In this document: in pieces, positions 8,415 through 20,317 of the stretch
How positions within the stretch are numbered: position 1 is the stretch's first letter
How the letters are laid out: the number at the start of each line of letters is the position of its first letter
DNA from: Purshia tridentata
Taxonomy: Eukaryota; Streptophyta; Magnoliopsida; Rosales; Rosaceae
Length of the DNA stretch: 21,344 nucleotides
Direction of reading: 5' to 3'
Assembly (NCBI GenBank): GCA_003254885.1
Contig: QANT01009112.1
Location: 1 to 21,344 of the forward strand
Notes under the pieces: model-generated
What the model saw: only the letters and a program-made list of their open reading frames with translations
What the model was told of the DNA's origin: nothing
Database searches by the model: none
Program-made: the position numbers and the translations under genes

Positions 8415-8427
8415 TTGACCGTTGACT
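8415..8427 (-). promoter_or_regulatory. Paired W-boxes upstream of the small secreted protein gene
   Basis: TTGACC (8415-8420) and TTGACT (8422-8427) lie in tandem, one base apart, about 50 bases upstream of the TATA box. They are written in plus orientation, that is, reversed relative to the gene; WRKY sites work in either orientation. Closely paired W-boxes near the TATA box are typical of pathogen- or wound-induced plant promoters. Confidence 0.5.
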
Positions 8428-8997
8428 CTTGGGTATTCTTTAAGATTTTCTTTTGATCATCTCTTAGTTAAGTTCAACAAACTTGAATAGGTCATCACAA
8501 GCAACTGAGCAAAAAAGTTGAATCATCCCAAGTTTTTTACTTCCCACCTTCCCTTCCAGTCATATATATCGGAGTATTTTATGCATCTTATGAGGATATT
8601 TAAGGTCTTCAACTTTAGCCATTAATGTTAAATAAAATATGCGTACATGGTACGGCAAAAATTCTGAAGTGATCATCATCCTTTGAGTCACCCATTACGA
8701 TTGCCAATCCAATTATATATTCCAAATGGGGCTCTTCTCTTTGTCTTTCAATATGGAAACACAAGCATTAAACAACAACAAGTAGGCCGGAAAAAGGTTA
8801 AATTAAAGAAAAATATAAAAAGATAAGATTGTGTCAGACTCCCTTTGAGAATGGTAAAACGAGAAGATGCTATAAAACATGAAACATGGTATTCATGTTT
8901 CACGTACTTCTACTTTGAAGATGCTAGCTATATCCCAACTGTATTAATTTTGCTGATCTTCTGTTAATTTGTTGTCTATGGTGAGTACCAAACCTTA
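8428..8997. other. Upstream region of the small secreted protein gene
   Basis: AT-rich promoter-distal DNA. The only distinct structure is a perfect 9-bp inverted repeat with a 5-base loop at 8880-8902 (TGAAACATG / CATGTTTCA). A TATAAAA string lies at about 8871. No coding region was found. Confidence 0.5.
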
Positions 8998-10032
8998 TAT
9001 TTCGGGATGACACCCCCAATAGAGTCAATGGTCAACGTCTTTAGGCCACATGAAGTCTTGCATCCGAGTGCAACCTCATTACCTCAGTCAACGGTCCACC
9101 GAGGCAACTAGTCCGAATCGGATCCCATCGCTTGATCCGATCCGAACAAAGCGTACCCACAATGTTCAGACAAGCAAAGACCAACAAGTTACCAATGTTC
9201 GGATCGGACCTTCTACTCGGATCCGAACGAAAGGTCTCCGAGGTATTCTTCTTTCGACCGACGACCTTCTGGCCACCGTCTCACCCCTTTGTGTGTTCGG
9301 ATCGGAAGCCACCATCTCTTCCAAGCTGAGCGTTGTCTGGGAGAACCAACGACAGCTTGAGTTCACTGCAATCCAAAGCCTTGCTTGGAGCGGATCGACC
9401 CTCTTCGACTCATCCCCTTTCGAGCCAAGCACACCCACAGGAGCAGTTATTATGCCTGACACACCGAAGGTACATTTATGCTTTGCATTTATTGCTCAGT
9501 CACTTTTGCCTCACTTCTATTTAATGCCCATGACTTCCAGCCATTTGGTAGTCACCTCCCCTGCATTAAGTAAGGAGTCTGTCAGCCACCTAATTTGCCA
9601 TAAACCTAGCATTTAATACTTACAATGCACCATGAATACCCCTACAAACCCAAAAGAAATATCTCATACCCTTGCCCTATAAGTAAGAGCATGTTCACAA
9701 GGGAATAGGGGATAGAATTCCGAGAAAATACTTGCCCAAGCTCTAAAGAAATTAACCCAGAGACTTTAGCTCTTTTCTTTCATCTTCCTCCCAAGTTCTT
9801 GCTATGTTCAGTTACCCTTGCATCTTCTTCCTTGCATCTCTCTGACTTTACCATCGGAGTACCTTCGGCTAATACCACACCGGTGCTCTTTTCTAATAAG
9901 CTTGCAGGAGGAAGTTCAAACCAAGCAAAACGACGAGCTCAAATCAACTACTCAGCCCACCAGTTCGTCTACATCAGCAAAAGTCTTCATTTAAGTTGTT
10001 TGCGAAAGTCTGAGCAGATTTTTGCATCAACA
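8998..10032 (+). mobile_element. Probable solo LTR or LTR fragment of a retrotransposon
   Basis: This ~1 kb block is clearly GC-richer than its surroundings and has LTR-like traits in plus orientation. A promoter-like CCCTATAAGTAAG lies at about 9677-9689, followed by a pyrimidine-rich stretch (about 9771-9850), and the block ends near CATCAACA (10025-10032). Its left part repeats a palindromic GGATC motif (TTCGGATCGGA and relatives, five or more copies, 9111-9310). A possible 5-base target duplication CCTTA flanks it (8993-8997 and 10033-10037), but the ends are not a clean TG...CA, so boundaries are tentative. The 188-codon open frame from 9050 has no recognisable domain. No PBS or internal region follows, hence solo LTR rather than full element. 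A degraded unrelated transposon is the alternative. Confidence 0.4.
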
Positions 10033-10055
10033 CCTTAATTTAATGCAATTATTTA

Positions 10056-10070
10056 TTAATTAATTAATTA
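10056..10070. repeat. Short TTAA microsatellite
   Basis: A run of the tetranucleotide TTAA (almost four units) in AT-rich DNA just right of the LTR-like block. Confidence 0.8.
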
Positions 10071-10379
10071 GATCGAATGATGTATTTAGGAGATTTTAAC
10101 TTTGATGAAAAACAAAATACTAAAGAAATTTTAACACCTTAGGATGAGGAAGTCAGCCACAACTTGATAAATGTTACAGTAGAGGTTTGGGACAATTAAA
10201 GAGACAAGGAATTGTAAGTAAACTATGATGATAAAGATGTCAAAGTACTGTCAACCCTGCTAGGATGATGAACTAGTTAAAATAATGTATCTTTTTGTGT
10301 CCTGTCGTCATACTGAATAGATGAATTAATTTGTATCGAAAATTAAATTTTTTAAAATGCCAAGCTAATAGTCATTATC

Positions 10380-10800
10380 AGGCATGGGAGTAGGCATAGT
10401 TTGAAGGCCGGCCACATGAGAGGCTCGGGTTGCGGTGGTGCTGGCCCGCCACCGACCAATTTATGTTCGGTCAACCTAGTTCGGGGTGTTGTCGGTTGGT
10501 GGCTTAGGTAGGTCGATGGCGGTTTGGAGCAACTAAAAAGAAAAGAAGTTGGAGTGGACGACGCTAGAGGAGAGAAGAGAAGAGAATTGATTTCCAGGAG
10601 GAGATGCAAGCTGGGGTTAGAGAAGGTGGTGGCTGGCAGACGGGTTGGTTATCAATCGTAGGTGGAAGCTCCCGGCCAAAACCAGCCCATTATTGATCAG
10701 GTTGGGCGGGTTGAGGCTTGATAGGTGGCGGGTAGCGACAGTTAACTCCTTGTCAGGTTTGTGGCAGTCGGTGGTTGGGTGGTGATCGGGCTAGTCGGGC
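10380..10800. other. GC-rich low-complexity block of unknown origin
   Basis: Rich in GGTGG, GGTTGG and CGGG words (for example TTGGTGGCTTAGGTAGGTCG), unlike the AT-rich flanks. It includes an imperfect inverted repeat (GGTGGTGCTGGCCCGCCACC, about 10434-10453). The short open frames here give low-complexity protein without domains. It may be transposon debris (a decayed gag or spacer region) or the remains of an old gene. I see no diagnostic motif. Confidence 0.4.
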
Positions 10801-11029
10801 AATTAGAATTAAATAGCCTCTGATTTTTGTGGAAAAGAAAATTATGATAAAAGACTTTCGCTCCAAGGTACGAAGCCGAGCAGCTAGGCAAGATTCCAAC
10901 GGTACACCAAAACGAAAATGAAACGCAGATCACAAGAAAAATAAAGACCCAACTAACCACAGTGGGTGTGGGGCCAAAAGTATTGCGGTTAAAATTTGAA
11001 GCCTGCTTCAAGCATGAACCCTGAAACCA

Positions 11030-11247
11030 CTGGACAAATCAAAGCTTCATTTCTAACAACTTACGAAAAGGCTGGAAGAAACACTCTTTACAAAATGTTT
11101 TCTTATGAAAAGATTACAACCTCACTCCAAATGTAAAGACCCAATAATTTCCTCAAATACATTATTATAACCGACAGTGACCCACTAATTTGTGGGCAGA
11201 CTCCGTCGTGTCGTTCGTTCATTCGCTTGCTTCACTGACCTCCCGCT
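11030..11247 (-). other. Probable 3' UTR of the TRAF1-like gene
   Basis: Minus-strand sequence after the stop codon includes U-rich and UUUGUAA-type far-upstream elements near 11090-11120, and AAT-rich words such as TTATAATAATG near 11160. No perfect AATAAA was found, which is common in plants. The cleavage site is estimated at about 11030-11060 only. Confidence 0.35.
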
Positions 11248-14200
11248 TCACTGACCATTTGAAGGCCGGAATACAGTGTAACCATTCACCCCACATGCCA
11301 TATTTGAATAATCTGGATTGAAGTATGGGTAACCATCAGATTCGGTGTTCCTCATGCCAAGTAGAGATAGATCAGAACCAGCCATCTGCCAATGGTTCGG
11401 AATTAACCCATCAATCTGCCCATTTACATAAGGCAGTGGTCCAGCTTGCGGAGTAAACTCCCTTAATGATTCGAAACGCCCCCCTAAAGCATATCCACCC
11501 CTCTGGAACCCATCATCTTGGTAACTTCGTGTCCGCTCAAACCTACAAGTGCTGGTTGCAGATCCCGTGTCACTAGACAAATCACCAGGGTAAGAAAATT
11601 GCCGATTTAAGTGGTTTGGCCCATTGCTGTAGGAGTGGAAGACTGAGCTTGCTCTAGCTGCCCCAAAGCCATGTTCATCATCAAGCAGATCATTGATGAT
11701 ATCAAGGTGTGGGAACTCATCTGCTGATACTCCTTGGGTCTGGCGCCCAGACGTACAGGCTGGGAACTCAGTGGACAAGTCTTCCCGTTGCCTGCCATGT
11801 AAAGGCTTGTAGAAGTCAAAATTTTGATCATTAAGCAGGGAGGAAGGATCAAAGTTCATGCCATTGCTCGATTCCCTTTGAGAGCTCTCCATCCACTGGG
11901 GTCCATTATGCAACACATCCCGATTGACCATGCCAAATGGAAAGCCTGATTTAACCGTGCTGGTGTCCGTTACTTCAGTGCTCTGAGGTAAGAACATTGG
12001 GGCAGATACCATGGTTGGTGGTGGTTGCGAGTACACTGGGGATGAGTTCACTCCTGAGCTTGGAGAGTTGGTATGCGTGAAACCAGTAGAACCTGAAGGA
12101 ACATGGTTACCCAGTATAGCATTCCTATATGACTGGGGAACATAACTATGAGTTGCTGGTGATGGATCAGGACCCAACCGGCCAGCAGCACTCACTGAAC
12201 GGGCAAGCAGCGGAGCTGTCTGAACCGTAGAAACAACAGGAATTGACTTGGGACCAGGAACAAGAGGAGCACTGGAGGGCCTAGACACCACAGTAACTTG
12301 CTGTGCCAAGGGTTTTTCAGCTGGTTTCGGAGTTGCAGCCTTCTGAGTCTCAGGTTTGGACACACCATTAGTCTGGGATGAACTAGTCAAAGGTGCCACT
12401 CTATCAGTCTGTTGTGTGCTGATTGAGGATGCTTTCCTAAGTGGAACAGAATCCACAACCGCACTACTCTGGCACTCTGACTTCAGTTGACCAGTAAAGA
12501 GAACATTTTTAGGAGGGCTTCCAGGAGAAGATGCTACTGCTGGTGTCTTCTCTTTCAAAGGTCTTTCCAAATCAACCTGATCTTTGATGCTCAATTTTTT
12601 CTGCAGTGAAACCACCTCTTCTTCCTATTACATAAAATGCAGACAGCCATTATGTCACACGTGGAAAATAAGAAGTTACACAGAAAACAAATGCAATTAG
12701 TGAAGATAAATGTGGCTTTCTGATATGTTAAGAATATGGAATGATGAGAAATAATGACAATTAACCGAATAAAATAGGAAACAATGAGGACAATATGACC
12801 TTCAACCGGATGTACTAATAAAAATGGGTGAACACAACATACAATAAAGAACAAGTAATGACAGTAGGGTCCAAACAGTGAAGGCCAACAATAGAAAGGC
12901 AATCCTCAACACTCGAGAAGGACCACAAAAAATTATAAGGTAAAAAAATGACCCCACCTTCTTAACCACATGCTGCTCCAGCCACTTAATTCGATCCTGC
13001 AGTGAATTAACAGCAGGCTCAGACTCAGGTTCACCCACCTTACTACCTCCAGAAACATCATTCTGATACCCTGCATCCACTATAGGCCCAGAAGGCTGAT
13101 TATCCATCTCATTTGGGCAACCATTCCCATCACTTGTTGCCTTACCACGTTGGTGTTTCCCCCTGCAATTTCGAATTCAGCAAATTGATTATCTTGTACA
13201 ATCATCCAGTTGCACAAAGGAAAATGCAACCTATATATTTACCTGCTGGGTGATTTTTGGTTTTTGTAATTAGAATAGGAATTCCCCTTATATGGTCCAT
13301 TCATTACAACTGATGGGACCGAGTCTGTAGAACATGTTGAGGAACTATCATCCATCACAGATGTACTCTTTCTTTCAGATAATCCATTTTGCACAGATGA
13401 CAGGCCACTAATTCCACTGCTACTGGCTTCTGTGGGAGGATGGACTTCTGAGGTATCAGTGTCCCAATTGATAGGACTAGCATCTCTGTCTTCAGAATCA
13501 GGCTGAGGTACTTCAGCAGCACCATCCACTGAATCAGAGACGTCTGACACATCTTCCAGTGTATCTGGCTTTTCAACCACAGGTTGCTCCTCATCTCTTG
13601 TGTAGTCTTTCATTTCATTAGCAGGGTTTTCTTGTTCTTGTTTCTCTTGTACTTCTACGCCAGGCCTTTCCTCCCTCCCTTTGTCCTTCCCCTTCCGATT
13701 ATTCCTTTTCTGTTTAGCCTGTAGAAAAGAAGTAAGGAATATGTATCATCCAAGGAAACAAATGATGAATTATCATTTTTTGACAAACTTTAAATACAGT
13801 CCCCTTTAATCTCATTGGTATGGTTTCAACTTAGTGTTAACAGCAATGTTACATTTGTGTATTAGGTTATCTACTGACACCATGGAGTTGGGAGAGCTTT
13901 CATAACTCAATTTTTGAACTATTTGAAAGACCAAAATAACAAATTACAAAAGTAAGACTAGTATAAGAGGGATCCCTCATCACAGTCTTCAAAGTTGCAG
14001 ATGAAAAACAGACATAAAAGAAAAAGCAAGGCTCATAGAAAAGTGATCCCTCATTGCAATCTCTGCTGTCTTCAAGGTTGCAAATAAATTAATATATATA
14101 TATACACATGCTTGGCTGCTCTTTCCAACATAAAAATCTTAAACAGACTATTTTGTTTTCACTTATCCATTTGGTGAATTTAGAGCAAATAACTTAAAGT

Positions 14201-17200
14201 GTCATTAGCAAATAAAGCCTTTCTGCTGATAACTGTTGAAGAAACAATTTATAAGACTCAACTAGTGAATCAAATTAATAGGTCAACTTGTATTATCATA
14301 ATTCTCTAAACTACCTTGAAAACTCACATTTTCTTTTCAAACCAGAAAATATATAAACAGAAAAAAAAACCTGTTTTTTCTTTGACTTCTTTTCCTTTTC
14401 AGATGCTCCACGTTTTGCCTTCTGCTCACTTTCAGCCTGCCATGCTGCCTCTTCCTCACGGATGAGTTCCTCTTGCCTCTTCAATGCAACAGATTCATGA
14501 TAGGCAACTTCAATTTTATTGCTGCATGTAAATAGGAAATAGAATAAAGCCATCAATAATATGACTTCATTATTGATGAATAGGCAACTTTAATACTAGA
14601 TAGTAGGATGCATCATTGGTTATCTTATGAGATGACTTAATCAAAAGATATCTGCCATCATCCATTAAAGTGAAATTTCATCAGTCAAAATGACAAAAAC
14701 GTAGAATGCCACTACCACAAAACGGCCAACTTCATAAGAAATCTAAATGCTCCGCAATAAACCATAATGAGATACAAATGTCTATTGCTGGAAACATAAG
14801 AAAGAATAAGCCCAAAATGCAAGATACTATTTTTTCTCTTTTGCTCCAAGGCAAAGATTCCAATTATGTGCTACTCCCCGTCACCTGGGATATGACAAGA
14901 ACCTCCAGCTTTGATGTTGATGAGGTTAACTCGAAAAAAAGTCAATACTATGCATGGAAATTTGCCAAAACATGGAATGCCACATCTTACTGCTCATTCT
15001 CAGTAATATACTTGTTAAGAAAGAGAGACCATAGTCTTCCACATTACGTATTCTCAATTCCACCCCCCAGCAACACCTCAATTTAAAATACAAAATAGGT
15101 ATGCACCAAATGAACTAGTGGCCATAACTCCACCTATTTCATATTGTGTATCCCCAAGAAGCACAATCCCGGTATAAAATACGACACACCATCTTCTATG
15201 GAAGCAAATATAGTAAAGATAGTTTGATGTAACACAATATAAGAAACTATAACCATAATCAACCACACATTTCACTAACATATTTTAATCTACATGAAGC
15301 CATGAAGTGGGATTCACAACTAATTTGATAAAAAGGAAGACCATGGGAAGTTATTATAAATACCGAAGGCAATACCCATTCATGATACAAGCAAGAAAAT
15401 ATAATTAAGATAATAGAAGACCTGAAAATATGAGCAAGTACAAATATTTCCACAGTCCTACGACCCAATTCCGTAAGACGTCTTTCATCTCGCTCAATAG
15501 AATCTTTGTTGAAGTCCTCTCCAGAATTCCCATCCTGCAATAACAGCAGAATGGTTGTTCGGACATCAAACGGTTAAACAATGAAAAATTATCATATATG
15601 TCCAGTAAATATCTCACCCCACCAGCTTTTTTCAATCGCATGCACAATGATAATGCAGTACATATCCTCAACAACAATTAGATTACCTATTACAGATATA
15701 ATAAGTCCTTATTTGTTACTAACATGCTAAATTTTTAATCATATAAATGTGTCACCCCATTAAGGTGATAAAAATACTCACTCTACAAAGTCCTTCTAAA
15801 TCACTAAAACACCAGCATTAATAAATATTTTCCCTTGGAAACAAAATTTGACTAGAACAACAGGCCCCTACATCATATTAAATTACTAATCACTGATGAA
15901 TGCAACTAGATATCAAGATATACTAAACTAATAAACTTATAAAGAGGATATAACTGCATTCAAAGTATCCACATTTCAAATAGCTTCATTGCTCAACATA
16001 AAATGTTAGCGACTCACTTTTGTGCGATTTTGAGGACCCTTCTCATCTTTTGGAGGTAATGGTTCCATGGCAGCCCTCTCAAGTAGCATCAAAACATCAT
16101 CCACCAATACAAACATATCTTTCTCCACACGAACAATTGGTGCTGGCATTTCTTCAGTATCCAATAATTTCACCCTACCTTTCTTGCACTTAGTTTGGCC
16201 TTCTAAAGCCTTTAAACCACTATATAATGAATCCATTACCAATGTAGATGTGACTTCTTTCTCAATAAAAAAGTGCTTAACGACAACTTTCAGGACTGAA
16301 TCCATCTTTTCCCTTGACATACGGCGCCTAGCATTTTGTTCAATTCCCAACCAGAAGGAGCAGAAGCTGCAACCATATCAATATGTTATTAGTAATTAAA
16401 GAATTACATGTAACCAGTAAGCTAATATATCACCTACGTACAAACACACAAGCATGCATGAGCACATAGATGTTTGTATGTATCTGTATTACATTACCTA
16501 CACATGCACCCAAGTGAACATGTTAATAAAAATCCAGCAGAAACACATCAGAATGCCATCAAATCCATGGTAATCCATGTTTATAGGAACCACACCAACA
16601 CTGTAAAAGCTTTCAAAACATCATTTCTTCCCAGAGTAAAACACTTTACAGTTATGGCTCATGGTGATTGTTCTAAGCTGTAATATGACATGAAGTTCTA
16701 AAGACAAACATAGAATACCTTGACCACCTAGCTTTATCCTCTATCAACTTTCCAAGTTTGCTTCTTCTCTCTTCCACAAAACGACGGCAGATTTGCTCTA
16801 CATTTGTCAAGTATACCCTAACAAGTTCTCTCCTATATTGACAATCAAGGCAGCGAAACGGCCGGTCTGCTTTCTCCCTATGAAACCAGAAACAAAATCA
16901 AACACTCACGAAGACGAATAAATTGCATGATAAATGAAAACACAACAAAGCCACCCAAAACAAATTCAAACGCCAACAGCATAAGGTGTGTGTTTAAAAT
17001 GGGAACTAACTTTGCAATCAAAATTTGGATTTAAGTTCACTGAAAAAATAAAGTTGGATTTACAAACAATAAAAAATGCCACAACAAGAGGATTCCCTTC
17101 AATATCTTCAGAGATGAGAGTGCAATCTTAATTATAACATATCCTTAAAATTGCATAACATAAATTATATTATAACACCATGTGGCCATGGTGAAACTTA

Positions 17201-19459
17201 ATTATAAAACTTGTTTTCCCCAGTAGAAGTCAGAAACAATAATAAGCACCTTATGACTTGAACTTGAGCCTTTATTATAAGAGTGTCAGCATCAATAAAC
17301 CCATCTAATACTTTTGACAGCTCCATAAATTTTTTCCACCCCCAATCATGCTCTTTCTTCCAAAATCGATGTAATGTATCTGCAAAATTTTTACATTTTA
17401 AAATGTGATAAGGAATAAAATTGAAAACCCACTAGAATAACCAAAACATTAATTAACCAACCAACCAGAATATTTCGACTTCTTAGGATCTTTATTTACC
17501 ACAGCTATTGTAAACTGTGCAAAATGACTCCAACCTGTAAAACAAACGAATGAGAAATTATGTAATTACACCCCAAAAATAAACAAAGAAAATGATCATT
17601 AGAGCAACTCAAAGAAATTAAATATAGCGCACCTGGAAGAAGTTTTTCATGATTAGCTACACAAAGAAACAAAGAGAGATGATTGCAAACATCACAACCT
17701 TGGGGATAGATTAAAATGTACCTGCCACAAGTAACAAAAAGTTACTAATAAGTGCCATCTTAAAATGACTTTTTGTAAGCCACATGCATTCATCAGGTGC
17801 ACCAAACTTAAAAGGGTAACTTTGTTGCAAGAACATATACCCAATCTTCATACTCCAATACTAGGCTACCTTTCAGAATCTAAATTGTGCTCGTCTTACT
17901 CTGGTTGGTAAAATTGGAATCTGATACTAATTAAAAGGTGTTCTGTTTTTTCTTTTTCTCTTTCTATAAGAAACAGGCTAAAAGGTGATTCTACTTGAAT
18001 CCCCAAAAAATGCTTACTAGGGCCCCGAAAGAAGTGCATAATGCTGATATAACTACATATACATATTTGGAGTCTGTATGTTATGAATTTACTTACAGCA
18101 TATAAATTTCATATGAAAATCTAAACCAAGCAAACAAAATTCAAAAAAACCGACTTTTTTTTCTGTGCCGAACATGTATGGAAAACAATCCTATTAAAAT
18201 TTGCATACCATTTGTAGCCGCCAACCTCAAATGCATTGCTACGAAGTTCCCTTTTGTTAATCTGAGAAAATTTCTCTATCTTCCATGTATACTTTCCATA
18301 TAACTCAGCCGGTTTTGGCCCTATAAACAAGTAAAATAGGTTTGTGAACATTTATCCAAATAAATAAAACAAAATTTGAAATCAGAAGAAGCATTCATTA
18401 GTAAATGGCATGGAAAATATGAAGAAAAACTTATTTCTTACAGATGCTGAAGACCAATTAAAATTTTTGCACCACAGGAGAGTTCTAGCAAGTCAAAAAA
18501 TGCAATATACTAAAAGCAAAATTGAAACATGAGGAGAGGGAAACTGAAACAACATACTATAAAATTGATCCCATGCAGAGATGAGCACTCAAATGTATAT
18601 TCTAAAGAAGAGGGCAGGGAAATTAATATATTGAAGCAGAGGAAGCCTCACCATATGTATCAAGTAAAGAAAATTTAACATAAATGCAACAGGTGTTTAC
18701 ACGGACAGAAGACAAAATTGAAGAGTACTTGCAAAAATATTTAAAAATTAATATGGAAACAATTCTCCAGCCTTTATTTTCCTTCATAATTAAAAAAAAC
18801 CAAGAAAAGCATTGAAAAAGTGAAGTTTAGAGGTAAATAGGACAATCAAATAAGCTCTCTATGTGAGACCACCTAAGTTCTCTAAAATGACCTCACACAT
18901 GAGGTGATCTGGAGAAACACTCAAGAGAACAGCTATGCATTTCAGCAAAAGATTGACATACTTCAGAAAAAGGATTTGCACTGATCCTCTTCAGAAAAGG
19001 TGATCTGTTCATTGTTCTTCTTCCTCTAAGTAGTAATAGAGATAGAATTTGATTGATGCAACAAGTGAATACAAAAATAAATGAGTAATGTCCATTTACT
19101 TGAAACTAAATAGAAAAATCATCTGCGAAAGTAACCATATAACACTGATCCGAGTGCATATCATTTCTAAACCCATTGAGTCGGAAATTTCCACCAGCCT
19201 GGTATTTGATGGAAATAAAGGAGCACACATTCTAACACACAAAGCAAGGCAATTAGCATATATAGAGAACAAAAACCATACCACCATCATCATCATCATC
19301 AGAGTCCCAAAAAGGGGGCGAAGTAGATGGAGTTCCATTTTCCACCTGTTCAGAGGACCGCCATTCTGCTAGTGCTTCCCCAGAAAGGCAACGGCTCCCA
19401 CTTGATATTCCCTCCATAGACCTTCCTGCTCCAGACTCCTCACTAGCACTCCCAGCCAT
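11248..19459 (-). CDS. TRAF1A: TRAF1a/TRAF1b-like (MUSE14/MUSE13) MATH-domain immune and autophagy adaptor, 12 coding exons, 1135 aa
   Basis: Coding exons (minus order): 19282-19459, 18209-18320, 17633-17721, 17466-17534, 17250-17379, 16719-16877, 16018-16366, 15422-15534, 14371-14521, 13243-13718, 12958-13162, 11248-12624. All introns are GT-AG; the sum is 3408 nt (1135 codons plus stop). Domains: acidic N-terminus with WRSSEQVENG and an Asp run (54-58), MATH domain about 67-190 (YGKYTWKIEKF to IKAQVQVI), conserved helical middle about 195-400 (RPFRCLDCQYRRELVRVYL; MSREKMDSVLKVVVKHFF; DMFVLVDDVL), a Glu/Lys coiled-coil and basic stretch about 408-475, then a Ser/Pro-rich disordered tail with SRPSSAP (791-797) and DEFPHLDIINDLLDDEH (979-995). 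In Arabidopsis the TRAF1a/b pair bridges SCF-CPR1 to NLR receptors for turnover, and SINAT ligases to ATG6 in autophagy (family knowledge). Length is close to the ~1050-1075 aa Arabidopsis proteins. The in-frame GTG upstream of 19459 is not a start. Whether it is the 1a or 1b orthologue is undecided. Confidence 0.95.
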
Positions 19460-20317
19460 TTCCCACTCCAAAATTCTTGTCCCCACACTCCTTCAACCCT
19501 GCTCACTAGATAAGAAGAAACCCACCAACCAAATTTTTTTCAAGATTAGCATTTCAACTCCCATTGAATGAAAGAAGCATTGTACACTACAAGCATTTTG
19601 CTTTACTCAACTTCACCATAATGCCAAAAATCCACAAAATATAACGACAATTATATAAAATTACACTCAACAATTTGAATTTCAGGGGCCAGAAGTTTAC
19701 AAATTAAATATTAACAGATTTGAAAGACATTTTTGTTTGGTTGCTGGTAAATGTAAGAAGAAGACCATAAAAAAACAAATCTATTTAGTTGGAACGAAGA
19801 GACAAAAGCCTCAACTCAACTGACAAATTAGCTCAGATAATGATAGTTTTACAGCAATCAAGGCTCAAAGCGATATTGAACTTATAAAAATATTTATATA
19901 TGAAACTTCATTTCATTTTTATCCTTAATTTTCTATGGAACCAAACAACTTAACAGTTACCATTATCTACACCAAAAACCCACATCCGAAAAAGCAATAA
20001 ACCCTGAATTATAACTTCACAAAATTGAAGAAACCAAGCTGAATTAAAACCAAACAGATTGAAGCAATAAATTTCAATCAAAAACCCTAAAAAGTCAGAA
20101 CCATTTCGATGAACCCAATTGCGGGAAACTCAATCCCAAAAAAACCCCAGACCAATCTGAACCCAATGAACTAAGATCGCGGACAATCAATCCCCTTAAC
20201 GGCGATCAAATAGAAACCCTATTGTAACAATAGAGATGGAATAAAAATTTATAAGAAGAAACAGAAAAAAACGGAGCATCTTATACGACATCGTATAGAT
20301 CGAGTAGTGATACGAAC
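19460..20317 (-). other. Leader intron (about 19499-20317) and leader end of the TRAF1-like gene
   Basis: A donor GCAG|GTTCGTATC at 20318/20317 and an acceptor GTGAGCAG|GG at 19499/19498 bound an intron of about 819 nt in the 5' UTR, leaving 39 leader bases before the ATG. A nearby CTAG (about 19507) is an alternative acceptor. The intron holds a telo-box AAACCCTAA (20082-20090) and a second AAACCCTA at about 20214. Long leader introns often raise expression in plants; that role here is inference. Confidence 0.55.

Noticed and set aside
9050..9616. 188-codon plus-strand frame in the LTR-like block
   Set aside because: Longest frame outside the TRAF1-like gene, but low-complexity residues, no domain and location in transposon-like GC-rich DNA argue against a host gene.
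16067..16399. 110-codon plus-strand frame
   Set aside because: Antisense to the conserved exon 16018-16366 of the TRAF1-like gene.
17177..17194. CACCATG-TGGC-CATGGTG palindrome in an intron
   Set aside because: Only 7-bp arms; expected by chance in a window of this size.
19460..19486. Upstream start giving nine extra residues on the TRAF1-like protein
   Set aside because: The codon is GTG, not ATG, and family members begin at the position of the ATG at 19457-19459.
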